Part shown: positions 35,987 through 45,779 of the stretch, piece after piece | How the letters are laid out: every line of letters begins with the position of its first letter | How positions within the stretch are numbered: position 1 is the first letter of the stretch | Source of the DNA: Gammaproteobacteria bacterium | GTDB taxonomy: Bacteria; Pseudomonadota; Gammaproteobacteria; Steroidobacterales; GCA-2729495 | NCBI GenBank assembly: GCA_016874095.1 | Contig: VGVH01000009.1 | Location: 36,369-100,368, forward strand | Reading direction: 5' to 3' | Length of the DNA: 64,000 nt | The notes under the pieces: generated by a model | Told to the model about the DNA's origin: nothing | What the model saw: only the letters and a program-made list of their open reading frames with translations | Database searches by the model: none | Translations under genes and position numbers: made by a program

Positions 35987-36406
35987 GTGAACCTCAAGGG
36001 CAGCAAGACCGAGAAGAATCTGAAGGACGCCTTCGCGGGCGAGTCGCAGGCCAACCGCCGTTATCTTTATTTCGCAGCCAAGGCCGATGTCGAGGGTTAC
36101 AACGACGTGGCCACCGTTTTCCGGTCGACCGCGGAAGGCGAGACCGGCCATGCGCACGGGCATCTCGAGTATCTGGAAGCTGTCGGTGATCCGGCGACCG
36201 GCCTGCCGATCGGCGAGACCGGCGCCAACCTGAAGGCGGCGATCGCCGGCGAGACGCATGAATACACGGATATGTATCCGGGCATGGCGAAGGCCGCCCG
36301 CGACGAGGGATTCGGCGAGATCGCCGACTGGTTCGAGACGCTTGCAAAAGCCGAGCGTTCACACGCGAATCGATTCCAGAAAGCCCTCGACACGCTGGGC
36401 CGCTGA
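35987..36406 (+). CDS. Rubrerythrin-like diiron protein lacking the rubredoxin domain
   Basis: 139 residues from GTG 35987, which has AAGGAAGGAG six bases upstream. The ferritin-like diiron site is complete: Glu19, Glu52 with His55 (EGETGH), Glu89 and Glu92 (AGETHE), Glu123 with His126 (AERSH). Rubrerythrins reduce hydrogen peroxide to water. The C-terminal rubredoxin domain of the classical ~190-residue form is missing, so another electron donor is needed. The Fe-S protein downstream is the obvious candidate, by position. Confidence 0.92.
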   Translation: MNLKGSKTEKNLKDAFAGESQANRRYLYFAAKADVEGYNDVATVFRSTAEGETGHAHGHLEYLEAVGDPATGLPIGETGANLKAAIAGETHEYTDMYPGMAKAARDEGFGEIADWFETLAKAERSHANRFQKALDTLGR

Positions 36407-36450
36407 CCGATCGCGCTGGCGGCGGGCCCGCCGTCGACGATGCCACGACC

Positions 36451-36476
36451 GGCCCCGGCGTGAGAACGCCGGGGCC
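36451..36476 (+). terminator. GC-rich hairpin after rubrerythrin
   Basis: A perfect 11-bp stem (GGCCCCGGCGT / ACGCCGGGGCC) with a GAGA tetraloop lies 45 bases after the rubrerythrin stop. The following GCTTCATT is a poor U tract, so it may attenuate, or protect the upstream mRNA end, rather than fully stop transcription into the Fe-S gene. Confidence 0.6.
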
Positions 36477-36526
36477 GCTTCATTGGCGAGAACCCCTTTC
36501 AGCGACACTGCGCCGGAGGCCAGGCA

Positions 36527-37861
36527 ATGACCAGCAAGACACCGCGAGAGGGCAGTCTCGAAGCGCCGCGCCGTCACCCGCTCGAATGGCAGACCGAGGC
36601 GTTTTACGACAGCGCCGCGCTGACTCAGGAGCTTGAGCGTGTATTCGACATCTGCCACGGGTGTCGCCGCTGTTTCAGCCTGTGCAACGCGTTCCCCACG
36701 CTGTTCGACGCCATTGACGCGACGGATGGTGGCGAACTGGAGGGGGTCCCGAAAAAGGTCTATTGGGAGGTGGTCGACCAGTGCTACCTCTGCGACATGT
36801 GCTTCATGTCGAAATGCCCCTACGTGCCGCCGCACGAATGGAATATCGACTTCCCGCACCTGATGCTGAGGGCCAAGGCGACGCGGTTTCGCGAGGAAGG
36901 CGCCGGCTGGCGCGAGCGGGTGCTGGCCGACACGGACGGGGTCGGGAAGATCGCCGGCATTCCCGTCGTGGCGGAGATCGTCAATGTGGTGAATTCGTCT
37001 GCCGCCGGCCGCGCCCTGCTCGAGAAGACGCTGGGCATTGCGCGCGATGCGCCGCTGCCCGAGTTCCACTCGAGGACCGGCCGCAGTCGAATCGGGGAGG
37101 AGACCTCCGGCAGTCCGCCCGTTGCGGTCAATGGAACGACAGGCAGGGTCGTCCTGTTCACGACCTGCTACGGCAATAGAAACCTGCCGCAGATGGTCGA
37201 GGATCTCGTTGCGGTGTACCGGCACAACGGCATCCACGTGGCCCTGGCTGGCACCGAGGTTTGTTGCGGGATGCCGAAGCTCGAGCTGGGCGACCTGCAA
37301 TCGGTCGCAGAAGCTCGTGACGTGAACGTACCCGAGCTTGCGCGCTGGGTCAGTGAGGGGTGGGACATCGTGGCCTCGGTACCGTCCTGCGTGCTCATGT
37401 TCAAGCAGGAACTGCCGCTGATGTTCCCTGACGATGCCGACGTGCGGCGCGTGGCAGAAGCGTTCTTCGACCCGTTCGAGTACCTGGCCCTGCGACAGAA
37501 GGGCGGTGCAGTGCGGACCGACTTTCCGCAGCCGCTCGGCAAGGTCGCCTGGCAGGTGCCATGCCACCTGCGCGTGCAGAACATCGGCTTGAAGACAAAG
37601 GAGGTGCTGGAATGGGTGCCCGGCACGACGGTCCAGCCGATCGAGCGTTGTTCCGGACACGACGGTACTTATGGAGTGAAACTCAGGTTTCGCGAGGCAT
37701 CGAAGAAAATCGCCCAGCCAGCCGCCAACAGGATCCGTGACGCCAGCGCCGATCACTTCACGAGCGACTGTCCGATGGCCGGAGCGCAGCTGGATGTCGC
37801 GCGCGCGGCGGACGACTATGCGCACCCGCTGTCGTTGCTCAGGAAAGCCTACGGTATCTGA
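36527..37861 (+). CDS. Heterodisulfide-reductase-like Fe-S protein (GlpC/CCG type)
   Basis: 444 residues. The N-terminal part carries two ferredoxin-type cysteine clusters: CHGCRRCFSLCNAFP (near 40-55) and CYLCDMCFMSKCPYVPPHEW (near 85-105). Two CCG-type blocks follow in the C-terminal half: TCYGNRN with EVCCGMPKL, and PCHLRVQN with ERCSGHDG. This matches GlpC/HdrD-like electron carriers. No flavin or catalytic subunit is adjacent. The gene sits between rubrerythrin and DUF3501, a recurring bacterial trio, so it probably reduces the rubrerythrin or handles its redox partner. Confidence 0.87.
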   Translation: MTSKTPREGSLEAPRRHPLEWQTEAFYDSAALTQELERVFDICHGCRRCFSLCNAFPTLFDAIDATDGGELEGVPKKVYWEVVDQCYLCDMCFMSKCPYVPPHEWNIDFPHLMLRAKATRFREEGAGWRERVLADTDGVGKIAGIPVVAEIVNVVNSSAAGRALLEKTLGIARDAPLPEFHSRTGRSRIGEETSGSPPVAVNGTTGRVVLFTTCYGNRNLPQMVEDLVAVYRHNGIHVALAGTEVCCGMPKLELGDLQSVAEARDVNVPELARWVSEGWDIVASVPSCVLMFKQELPLMFPDDADVRRVAEAFFDPFEYLALRQKGGAVRTDFPQPLGKVAWQVPCHLRVQNIGLKTKEVLEWVPGTTVQPIERCSGHDGTYGVKLRFREASKKIAQPAANRIRDASADHFTSDCPMAGAQLDVARAADDYAHPLSLLRKAYGI

Positions 37862-37864
37862 CTT

Positions 37865-38449
37865 GTGAATAAACTCGCGCTGGCCGATCTCTACAGCCTC
37901 GAGGAATACGCGCGTCATCGCGCACAGTTTCGTGCGCATGTCATCGCGCACAAGAAACATCGGCGGATTCACCTCGGTGCCCACTTCACGATCTGCTTCG
38001 AGGACCGGCTTACCGTCCAGTACCAGGTCCAGGAGATGCTGCGGATCGAGCGTATCTTCGAGCCGGAGGGAATCGCCGGGGAACTCGCGGCGTACAACCC
38101 GCTGATACCCGACGGCAGCAACTGGAAGGCCACCTTCCTCGTCGAGTACCCGGATCCCGCCGAGCGCGCGCAGCAGCTGGCCCGCCTGGTGGGAATAGAG
38201 CACCGGGTCTGGATCCAGGTCGGGGATCTGCCACCGTCATACGCCATCGCCGACGAGGATCTGGACCGCAGCACCGACGCAAAGACCTCTGCGGTGCATT
38301 TCCTGCGATTCGAGCTGACGGCCGGGCAGGTCGCGGCACTGCGGGCAGGGGCCGGGTTGCGTGCCGGCATCGATCATCCCGCCTGCACGGTTCGTTTCGA
38401 CGGGTTTCCGGAGCTGGTACGCGAGTCCCTGGTCGCCGATCTGGACTGA
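37865..38449 (+). CDS. DUF3501 family protein
   Basis: 194 residues from a GTG at 37865, three bases after the upstream stop. It matches DUF3501 in LADLYSLEEYARHR, VIAHKKHRRIHLGAH, LTVQYQVQEMLRIERIFE, YNPLIPDGSNWKATFL and SAVHFLRFEL. The family is of unknown function and recurs beside rubrerythrin and the CCG-type Fe-S protein. Conserved His and Glu residues near the N-terminus could bind metal; that is inference. Confidence 0.9.
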   Translation: MNKLALADLYSLEEYARHRAQFRAHVIAHKKHRRIHLGAHFTICFEDRLTVQYQVQEMLRIERIFEPEGIAGELAAYNPLIPDGSNWKATFLVEYPDPAERAQQLARLVGIEHRVWIQVGDLPPSYAIADEDLDRSTDAKTSAVHFLRFELTAGQVAALRAGAGLRAGIDHPACTVRFDGFPELVRESLVADLD

Positions 38450-38551
38450 TCTGTCCGCTGGAACTATTCTGCGTTCGGTGCGCGAGCCCCCTGGTACGGG
38501 TCCGGGGGCGGGCTGGCGCCGTTCCCTCATGCTTCCGAGAGTGCGCTCAGC

Positions 38552-40444
38552 ATGGCCGCCAAATACGATTCTTCAGCCATCGAGGTCCTGAGTGGGCTCG
38601 ATCCAGTCCGGCGCCGGCCGGGCATGTATACCGACACCTCCCGACCCAATCACCTGGCGCATGAAGTCGTCGATAACAGCGTCGATGAGGCGCTCGCCGG
38701 CCACTGCCGGAAAATCGAGGTCACGCTGTTCCGGGACGGCTCGCTGCAGGTCGCCGATGATGGGCGCGGCATGCCGGTTGACGTACACCCCCAGGAAAAA
38801 GTGCCAGGCGTCGAGCTGATCCTCACCCGCCTGCACTCGGGCGCCAAGTTCTCCAACGACAGCTACCGGTTTTCGGGTGGCTTGCACGGCGTGGGCGTCT
38901 CGGTCGTCAACGCGCTGTCGAAGAACCTGGAGGTCTGGGTTCGTCGTGACGGGCAGGAGTACAACATGAGCTTTCGCGGCGGCCAGCGCGCGAGCAAGCT
39001 CGAAGTCGTCGGCAAGGTCGGCAAGGCCAATACCGGAACGACGCTGCGGTTCTGGCCGGATTCAAAGTATTTCGACAGCGACAAGTTCTCGATACCCCAG
39101 TTGCAGCACACGCTTCAGGCCAAGGCTGTCCTGTGCCCCGGGCTGACGGTGGTGTTCGAAGTCGAAAACCCGCCACAGAAGCACGAATGGGAATACCGCG
39201 ACGGGCTCGGTCAGTACCTCGTCGAGTCGACCGGTGATGTCGGGACATTGCCGGCGCAGCCGTTCACCGGGGAGGCCCGAGGCCAGCACGAGGAAGTCGA
39301 ATGGGCTCTTTTCTGGATCACGGGCGACGCCACGCCGCTCGGTGAGTCCTACGTCAACCTGATTCCAACGCCGCAGGGTGGCACGCATGTCAGCGGCCTG
39401 CGCGCCGGCGTGACCGACGCCTTGCGCGAGTACTGCGAGTTTCGCAGCTTGCTGCCACGTGGCGTGCGTCTTGCGCCCGAAGACGTCTGGGAAGGCGTCG
39501 CCTACGTCCTGTCCGTCAAGCTCAAGGATCCGCAGTTCGCCGGCCAGACGAAGGAGCGGCTGTCTTCGCGCGAGTGCACGGCATTCGTTTCGGGTGTAGT
39601 GAAGGACGCATTCGCGCTTTGGCTCAACCAGCATCCGGAGACTGGTGACCAGATTGCTCAGCGGGCGATTGCGGCTGCCCAGAATCGGCTGAAGTCGAGC
39701 AAGGCCGTCGTTCGCAAGAAAATCGTTGCCGGCCCGGCGTTGCCGGGAAAACTGGCGGACTGCACGAGCGACGACCCTGCCGTGAGCGAGCTGTTTCTCG
39801 TCGAAGGCGATTCAGCCGGTGGCTCGGCCAAGCAGGCTCGTGAGCGGAAGGTCCAGGCCGTGCTGCCCTTGCGGGGGAAGATCCTCAATGCATGGGAAGT
39901 CGAGCAGGCCGAGCTCCTCGCTTCCCAGGAAGTGCACAACATCAGTCTGGCGCTGGGTATCGAGCCCGGAAGTGAAGATCTCGGCAGCTTGCGTTACCAC
40001 AAGGTCTGCATACTCGCGGACGCCGATTCCGACGGGCAGCACATAGCGACGCTGATCTGCGCTCTGTTCGTCCGGCACTTCCCGCGACTCGTTCAGGCAG
40101 GGCATGTTTACGTCGCAATGCCGCCTCTTTTCCGGATCGACATCGGGAAGGAGGTTTTCTATGCGCTGGACGAGTCCGAGAAGCAGGGTGTGCTTGACCG
40201 CGTCCAGGCCGAGGGCCTCAAGGGCAAGGTCAGCATCACGCGGTTCAAGGGGCTGGGCGAGATGAGTCCCGCGCAGCTGCGGGAGACCACGATGGCGCAC
40301 GAGTCACGACGACTGGTGCAGCTCACGGTTGCCGCGCGCGACCAGACGGAGCAACTGCTCGACATGCTGCTTGCCAAGAAGCGCGCAGGCGATCGTCGGA
40401 CCTGGATCGAGACCAGGGGCAACATATCCCAGTTGCAGACTTGA
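38552..40444 (+). CDS. parE: DNA topoisomerase IV subunit B ParE
   Basis: ParE is the ATPase subunit of topoisomerase IV, which decatenates chromosomes. The 630-residue length equals that of E. coli ParE. GHKL ATP-site blocks include [26 protein letters not shown] and [15 protein letters not shown]. The Toprim block is [27 protein letters not shown] (landmark at about 415-440). parC follows 13 bases later, an adjacent pair as in many Gammaproteobacteria. Confidence 0.98.
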   Translation: MAAKYDSSAIEVLSGLDPVRRRPGMYTDTSRPNHLAHEVVDNSVDEALAGHCRKIEVTLFRDGSLQVADDGRGMPVDVHPQEKVPGVELILTRLHSGAKFSNDSYRFSGGLHGVGVSVVNALSKNLEVWVRRDGQEYNMSFRGGQRASKLEVVGKVGKANTGTTLRFWPDSKYFDSDKFSIPQLQHTLQAKAVLCPGLTVVFEVENPPQKHEWEYRDGLGQYLVESTGDVGTLPAQPFTGEARGQHEEVEWALFWITGDATPLGESYVNLIPTPQGGTHVSGLRAGVTDALREYCEFRSLLPRGVRLAPEDVWEGVAYVLSVKLKDPQFAGQTKERLSSRECTAFVSGVVKDAFALWLNQHPETGDQIAQRAIAAAQNRLKSSKAVVRKKIVAGPALPGKLADCTSDDPAVSELFLVEGDSAGGSAKQARERKVQAVLPLRGKILNAWEVEQAELLASQEVHNISLALGIEPGSEDLGSLRYHKVCILADADSDGQHIATLICALFVRHFPRLVQAGHVYVAMPPLFRIDIGKEVFYALDESEKQGVLDRVQAEGLKGKVSITRFKGLGEMSPAQLRETTMAHESRRLVQLTVAARDQTEQLLDMLLAKKRAGDRRTWIETRGNISQLQT

Positions 40445-40457
40445 AACCGGTTATTCC

Positions 40458-42728
40458 ATGAGCAAGCAGAACACCCTGGATTTCGAAGGCATCGAGCAGC
40501 TGCCCCTCAGGCAATACGCCGAGCGCGCTTATCTCGATTACTCGATGTACGTCATCCTGGACCGTGCGCTGCCGCACATTGCCGACGGACTCAAGCCGGT
40601 GCAGCGGCGCATTGTCTACGCCATGAGCGAGCTTGGGCTTGCTGCGGGGGCCAAGCACAAGAAGTCAGCGCGAACCGTCGGCGACGTCATCGGCAAGTTC
40701 CATCCGCATGGCGACTCGGCCTGCTACGAGGCCATGGTGCACATGGCGCAGGACTTCTCCTACCGCTATCCGATCATCGACGGTCAGGGCAACTGGGGTT
40801 CGGCGGACGACCCCAAGTCCTTCGCAGCCATGCGTTACACCGAGTCCCGGCTCAGGCCCTACGCAGCGGTGCTGCTGTCGGAACTGGAGCAGGGCACTGT
40901 CGACTGGGTCCCGAATTTCGATGGCACCTTGCGCGAGCCTGCCCTGTTGCCCGCGCAACTTCCCAATCTGCTCCTCAATGGCGCGATGGGCATCGCGGTG
41001 GGCATGTCCACCGACATCCCGCCACACAATCTGCGCGAGGTAACCGCTGCGCTGGTCAAGCTGCTCGACGAGCCGGACACGTCCGTGCGCATGCTGACGA
41101 GGACTATCAAGGGGCCGGATTTTCCCACCGGTGGCGAGATCGTCTCGACGAGGGACGAGTTGATCGACATCTACGCAAAGGGTGTCGGCACGATACGTGT
41201 GCGCGCTGCCTACACCGTCGACGACGGCAATATCGTCATCAACGCCCTGCCGTACCAGGCCTCCGGCGCGCGGATTCTCGAGCAGATTGCGACGCAAATG
41301 CGCGCGAAGAAGCTGCCGATGGTGGAGGACTTGCGCGACGAATCCGATGAGGACGAGCCGACACGCCTCGTCATCGCCACGCGCTCCAACCGGGTGGATG
41401 TCGAAGCGCTGATGCTGCATCTGTTCGCTACGACGGACCTCGAGAAGACCTTGCGCGTCAACCTGAACGTGATAGGTACGGACGGCAGGCCGGCGGTAAA
41501 AGACCTGCGGGCGCTGCTGCTCGAGTGGCTCGCGTTTCGCACCGAGACGGTTCGCAAACGGCTCAGCCACCGGTTGGAGAAGGTGAACGAGCGCCTCCAC
41601 ATCCTGGACGGCCTGTTGATCGCGTACCTCAATATCGACGAGGTAATCCGCATCATCCGGCGCGAGGATGAGCCGAAGCCGGTGCTGATGAAGAAATTCA
41701 AGATCACCGACGTTCAGGCCGAGGCCATACTCAACCTCCGCCTGCGCCATCTCGCGCGGCTCGAAGAGATGCAGATCCGCGGTGAGCAGAAGGAGCTTGC
41801 CGAAGAGGGCGACAGGCTGGGCAAGCTCTTGCGCAGCCCGGCGAAGCTGCGCGCCCTGATCCGGGAAGAGATCGAGAAGCTGGCTGGGGAGTTCGGTGAC
41901 GACCGTCGTACCAGTCTCGTCGAGCGCCCCGCCGCGCAGGCCATGGCGGAGGAGGAGCTGGTCACGGCCGAGCCGGTTACTGTCGTGCTTTCCCAGCGTG
42001 GCTGGGCACGTGCCGCGAAGGGCCACGATATCGATCCTGCTGCGCTCAGTTACAAGACGGGCGACGGCTATCTCTGTGCTGCGCGCGGGCGCAGCACGCA
42101 GTTGGCGGTGTTCCTCGATTCGACCGGCCGTGCCTACAGCCTTCCCGCCCATGGTCTGCCGTCGGCCCGCGGCCAGGGTGAACCACTTTCCGGCCGCCTC
42201 AATCCGCCCGACGGCGCCAGTTTCCGTGGCGTGCTCATCGGGGAACCGCAGATGCGCTGGCTCGTGGCCAGCAGCGCCGGTTATGGCTTTTTCGTGAAGC
42301 TGGGCGAGATGCATTCCCGCAATCGTGCCGGTAAGGCCGCGCTTCGCCTGAAACCGGGCTGGGACGTCGTCGTTCCGGCTCCCGCCGCACCGGGCGAATT
42401 CCCGGGGTCTGCACGCGTTGCGGCCGTCAGCTCAGGCGGATACCTGCTGGTTTTTCCGGCCGCGGACTTGCCGGAGCTACCGCGCGGCAAGGGCAACCGT
42501 ATCCTGGGTATTCCCGTCGCCAAACTGAAGTCAGGTGAAGAACGCCTGATCGGACTGGCCGTGCTCGGCCCGGCGGATGACCTGCTCGTGCGCAGTGGTG
42601 AGCGCAGCATGACGCTGAAGGCTCCCGACCTCGGGCACTACACAGGCGAGCGGGGCCGGCGTGGTCTGGTGCTGCCCCGCGGGTGGCGGGGCGTGGATGG
42701 CATCGAGGCGCTCCGGCAGGGCGCCTGA
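40458..42728 (+). CDS. parC: DNA topoisomerase IV subunit A ParC
   Basis: ParC cuts and rejoins DNA. 756 residues from the ATG at 40458. The catalytic Tyr is in AMRYTE. The quinolone-resistance region reads [12 protein letters not shown], with the wild-type Ser and Glu. The C-terminal beta-pinwheel (from about 500) is present. A longer open frame reaching into parE is not the start. Confidence 0.98.
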   Translation: MSKQNTLDFEGIEQLPLRQYAERAYLDYSMYVILDRALPHIADGLKPVQRRIVYAMSELGLAAGAKHKKSARTVGDVIGKFHPHGDSACYEAMVHMAQDFSYRYPIIDGQGNWGSADDPKSFAAMRYTESRLRPYAAVLLSELEQGTVDWVPNFDGTLREPALLPAQLPNLLLNGAMGIAVGMSTDIPPHNLREVTAALVKLLDEPDTSVRMLTRTIKGPDFPTGGEIVSTRDELIDIYAKGVGTIRVRAAYTVDDGNIVINALPYQASGARILEQIATQMRAKKLPMVEDLRDESDEDEPTRLVIATRSNRVDVEALMLHLFATTDLEKTLRVNLNVIGTDGRPAVKDLRALLLEWLAFRTETVRKRLSHRLEKVNERLHILDGLLIAYLNIDEVIRIIRREDEPKPVLMKKFKITDVQAEAILNLRLRHLARLEEMQIRGEQKELAEEGDRLGKLLRSPAKLRALIREEIEKLAGEFGDDRRTSLVERPAAQAMAEEELVTAEPVTVVLSQRGWARAAKGHDIDPAALSYKTGDGYLCAARGRSTQLAVFLDSTGRAYSLPAHGLPSARGQGEPLSGRLNPPDGASFRGVLIGEPQMRWLVASSAGYGFFVKLGEMHSRNRAGKAALRLKPGWDVVVPAPAAPGEFPGSARVAAVSSGGYLLVFPAADLPELPRGKGNRILGIPVAKLKSGEERLIGLAVLGPADDLLVRSGERSMTLKAPDLGHYTGERGRRGLVLPRGWRGVDGIEALRQGA

Positions 42729-42740
42729 ACGACGAACCAG

Positions 42741-43304
42741 TTACCGGCGACGCGTCTGGTCGGTGCCGGTGCGAACCAGAGTGTGGTCGGAATCTTCGCT
42801 CAACTCGCCCTCGTAGTTGTTTCCGAGAAGGTTGAGCGCCTCTTCGAGTGTTGCTGATACCTTCTTGCTGGCGCCAGCCTGCTGGGCCATCGTCTGCAGG
42901 TCGAGCTGCTCTACTGCCTCCTGGTCGGACTCCTCGATGGCGCTGACTCCCTGGGTGGGAGTCAGCGCGGTGTCATCGGCGTCATCGTCGCCGAACAGGC
43001 GCCACAGTCAGCCGTCGATATCTGCGGCATCTCATGAGTCGCTTCGCCGCGGGATTCCTCGACCACGACCATCGTTGCATCAGGGCGCTTGACCAGTTCG
43101 CTGATGGCGCTTTCCGCAATCGCGTCCGGACCTGCTCCAGCAGCCGCACCCTGGAGAACCGTGCTCTTGCGCCTGCCCGGGCTGCCAATCAGCCGGTCGC
43201 GAAGCAGTACCGCGTCAAGCGGCGCGGATGCGGTTGCCGCCTCGGGAGCTGCAGCAGCTCGCGGTGGCGGGCCGTTGCTCGGCTGCTTTCTTGCGGCGGG
43301 TCAT
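42741..43304 (-). pseudogene. Hypothetical gene split by two compensating frameshifts
   Basis: On the minus strand an ATG at 43304 (MTRRKKAAEQRP) starts one frame. The middle, about 43275 to 43010, is open only in another frame (DAVLLRDRLIGSPGRRKSTV, ELVKRPDATMVVVEE, MPQISTAD). The end, 43007 to 42741, is again in the first frame (RLFGDDDADDTALTP, TLEEALNLLGNNYEGEL). The three parts join smoothly into one roughly 185-residue acidic protein if one base is removed near 43270 and one is added near 43009. No family is recognised. It follows the FimX-like gene. Confidence 0.5.
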
Positions 43305-43480
43305 GCCAAATGCTCCGAATGTTCAGTCAGGCCTGGGTCGCGGATTTCCCGGCGCTCGGGAAAACATTTGTCAATAAGCCCGTACATGAATCGGTTCTCG
43401 TTTCGCCACCGGAGCAGCGGCGAACGGGTTGCAGCAGTGGAATATGTGCACCGGATGACGGATCCGGCCGCTGCGGCCGA

Positions 43481-45571
43481 TCAGCTGGCGGCACGGCCTT
43501 CGTGGCTGAGGGCGCTCTCCAGGACCACGCTGCGCGTCTGGGCGAAATTGCCCTGGAAATATGCGATCCCGAGCTGCCACAGTACCGCCATGGTCTTTGC
43601 GTCTTCCACGCGCTCGGCAATCGTGCGGATATTCAGCTGGCGCGCCAGCTGCGACAGCGCGGTAACCTTCGCCTGCACTTCGGAATCCCGTGCAAGGCCC
43701 TGCATGAGGCTCCCGTCTATCTTCATGAACTGCATCGGGATGTGCTGCAGCAGTTGCGCCGAATCCCGCCCGGTCCCCACGTGATCGACGGCGAACAGAT
43801 AGCCCGCGGCCGACAGCTTTTCGGCCATCAACCGCGTTTGCTTGATCTGGGCGGCGGCAACTTCTTCGCTCACCTGGAAGCACAGTCGCTGTGGCGGAAC
43901 CGTCAGGCTGTGCTGCCTCGCGGCCAGCCATTCGGGCAGGCCGTCGTCGAGGACCGAATCACGGGAAAGCCGCAGGAAAACGAGTGTCGGCTGGTTTGTG
44001 GCGCAGAACGACAGTGAGGCGGCGATGACCCAGCGGTCGATGTTCTTGATGAGCCCGGCCCGCTCTGCCGGCGGGACGAACTCGCCTGGCAGGACGAGGT
44101 TGCCGGACTCATCGACCATGCGGACGAGGGTGTCGCACATGCCCTGCTCGTCCTCGGTGAGGCTGGCAATGGGCTGGTGAACGAGGCGGAACCGGTTCTG
44201 CTTCAGTGCAGCCTGGATTCGCGGCGTCCATGCAGCATCGAGAACGCTAACTTTCTGCGTCCCAGAAATCGAATCATGGAGTTCAACGCGGTTGCCACCT
44301 GCTTCACGACCGGTGCGACAGGCCTTTTCGGCCACGGTGAGGAGATCACCGATAGGTGGGGTGTCGCCGTTGACCTCAGTCAGGCCGACGGTGCAGGTGA
44401 GCGTCGTTGACTGGCTGTCGACCTCGAACACCGTCGCGGCCATGGTCCTCCTGATCTGCTCGGCCCAGGCCTCGATGTCGTTCATCGTGCCGCGCTCGAC
44501 CAGCGCGGTGAAGATGGTGCCGCCGAAGCGCCCGCACAGATCCGCCGGCTGCAGCATCTCACGCAGCAGCTCGGCCTGGCGCATGATCAATGCCTCGGTT
44601 CCAAGCAGTCCCACCTCCCGGTGTACACGGGAGAAGTGGTCGGGCCGGATGTAGGCCAGCGCGCGCACGCCCGCATCGAGCGGCTTCGCCATTTTCTGTT
44701 GCGCCTGCTCGAGAAAGTGGTGCCGCAGCAGGAAGCCCGTCGATGGGTCCTTCCACAAGGTCTGCTCCAACAGTTGTTCCTGCGGCACCTCGTTGGGTTT
44801 GTCGCCCGGTACGATGATGCGGACGGCGGGCTCGCCGTCCACCGTGACTTTCTCGAGCCGCAGTTCCATGGCGACAAGCGTGTCGTCCCGACGTTTGCCC
44901 TGCACCTGCAGGCCTGAGCTGGACCACTTGTCCTTGAGGACGGATTGAAATGCGCCCTTGAGGCTCGGCTGGTCGCGTTCAGCGAACAGATCCATGAACG
45001 GCTGGCCCGCCAGGTCGCCTTCCTGCTCGAATCCGAACATCGCGATCCAAACCGGGTTGGCCGCGATGATGATGCCCTCCTGGACATCAGCGATGGCCTC
45101 GGTTGCGCCCTTCATCAGGTTGCGCAGTTCCTGCTTGTACTGTGTGGCCGAGTAGAGAACGCCATCAAGCGCTGTCTGCAGTCGTCGCGCACGAAGTTCG
45201 CGTTCGACCACGGCCTTTAGCCGCCCCTTGAACGACAGCGAGACGACGTCGCGTACTCCGGCAGCCAATGCTTCGGCCAGTATTTTCTCGGTGACCTGCT
45301 GGCGAACGAGAATGACTGGTATCTGCGGCGTGCGGCGAAACAGAGCGCCTGACAGCCCGGTGAGGTCGAGATCCGGTTCGTCGGCGAACAGGAGCACCAG
45401 CTCGGGTGATGCCTCGGCCATCGCATCCTCGAGTGCCGCTGCGTCCGCGACACGCCGGCAATGAACCGCATGTTCGGTTTCGCGCAATGCGGTATTGATG
45501 GCGGCCATGTTGTCGTCGTGCAGGCTGACGACAATCAATGGCACACCAACGGCATCTCGGGAATTGCGCAT
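43481..45571 (-). CDS. FimX-like degenerate GGDEF-EAL cyclic-di-GMP receptor
   Basis: 696 residues from the ATG at 45571 (MRNSRDAVG). Order: receiver-like domain (10-130, no clear phospho-Asp site), PAS (about 155-260, GATEAIADVQEGIIIAANPVW region), GGDEF (about 275-430) and EAL (440-690). Catalytic signatures are lost: GGDEF reads GRFGGTIF, EAL reads DTLVRMVD, and the DDFG-type loop reads VDHVGTG, though MKIDGSL is kept. This pattern matches FimX, which binds c-di-GMP without making or cutting it and controls type IV pili. FimV is encoded 5 kb away. Confidence 0.85.
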   Translation of the reverse strand: MRNSRDAVGVPLIVVSLHDDNMAAINTALRETEHAVHCRRVADAAALEDAMAEASPELVLLFADEPDLDLTGLSGALFRRTPQIPVILVRQQVTEKILAEALAAGVRDVVSLSFKGRLKAVVERELRARRLQTALDGVLYSATQYKQELRNLMKGATEAIADVQEGIIIAANPVWIAMFGFEQEGDLAGQPFMDLFAERDQPSLKGAFQSVLKDKWSSSGLQVQGKRRDDTLVAMELRLEKVTVDGEPAVRIIVPGDKPNEVPQEQLLEQTLWKDPSTGFLLRHHFLEQAQQKMAKPLDAGVRALAYIRPDHFSRVHREVGLLGTEALIMRQAELLREMLQPADLCGRFGGTIFTALVERGTMNDIEAWAEQIRRTMAATVFEVDSQSTTLTCTVGLTEVNGDTPPIGDLLTVAEKACRTGREAGGNRVELHDSISGTQKVSVLDAAWTPRIQAALKQNRFRLVHQPIASLTEDEQGMCDTLVRMVDESGNLVLPGEFVPPAERAGLIKNIDRWVIAASLSFCATNQPTLVFLRLSRDSVLDDGLPEWLAARQHSLTVPPQRLCFQVSEEVAAAQIKQTRLMAEKLSAAGYLFAVDHVGTGRDSAQLLQHIPMQFMKIDGSLMQGLARDSEVQAKVTALSQLARQLNIRTIAERVEDAKTMAVLWQLGIAYFQGNFAQTRSVVLESALSHEGRAAS

Positions 45572-45650
45572 TCCGGCCCCGACAGACTCACGTACTCGTC
45601 GGCCGCAGCCGACCGATCGCGGGAGCATTCTGCAGGATGGATGGTGGGGA

Positions 45651-45694
45651 TTATGTGACCCGCGTCTGGTTATGTGACCTGCGGACGATTATGT
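45651..45694 (+). repeat. Three direct repeats with a 19-bp period upstream of efp
   Basis: TTATGTGACC occurs at 45651-45660 and 45670-45679, and a third TTATGT at 45689-45694, each start exactly 19 bases apart. The last copy ends 9 bases before a -10-like TAGAAT (45704-45709). Spacing near two helical turns would place proteins on one face of the DNA. Activator or repressor sites for efp, or for the divergent FimX-like gene, are likely. Confidence 0.65.
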
Positions 45695-45703
45695 ATTCTG
45701 CGA

Positions 45704-45709
45704 TAGAAT
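45704..45709 (+). promoter_or_regulatory. -10 element of efp
   Basis: TAGAAT lies 71 bases before the efp ATG. The -35 position (about 45681-45686) is GCGGAC, not a consensus match, so the promoter probably needs an activator at the 19-bp repeats just upstream. Confidence 0.5.
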
Positions 45710-45779
45710 GGCGACCCTCCCGGCGGGGCTCAGGCCACGCTGACGCCCATTCAAAAGCAGAAGTGACAGGTTGGACACG

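Noticed and set aside
36359..38203. 614-codon minus-strand open frame opposite the Fe-S and DUF3501 genes
   Set aside because: Antisense shadow of cysteine-cluster and DUF3501 coding sequence.
40680..40740. Quinolone-resistance mutation in ParC
   Set aside because: The [12 protein letters not shown] region has the wild-type Ser and Glu.
40665..42314. 549-codon minus-strand open frame inside parC
   Set aside because: Antisense shadow; parC is intact and full length.
45651..45694. Short repeat array considered as CRISPR
   Set aside because: Units are 6-10 bases with 9-13-base gaps and only three copies; no cas genes. Better explained as regulator sites.
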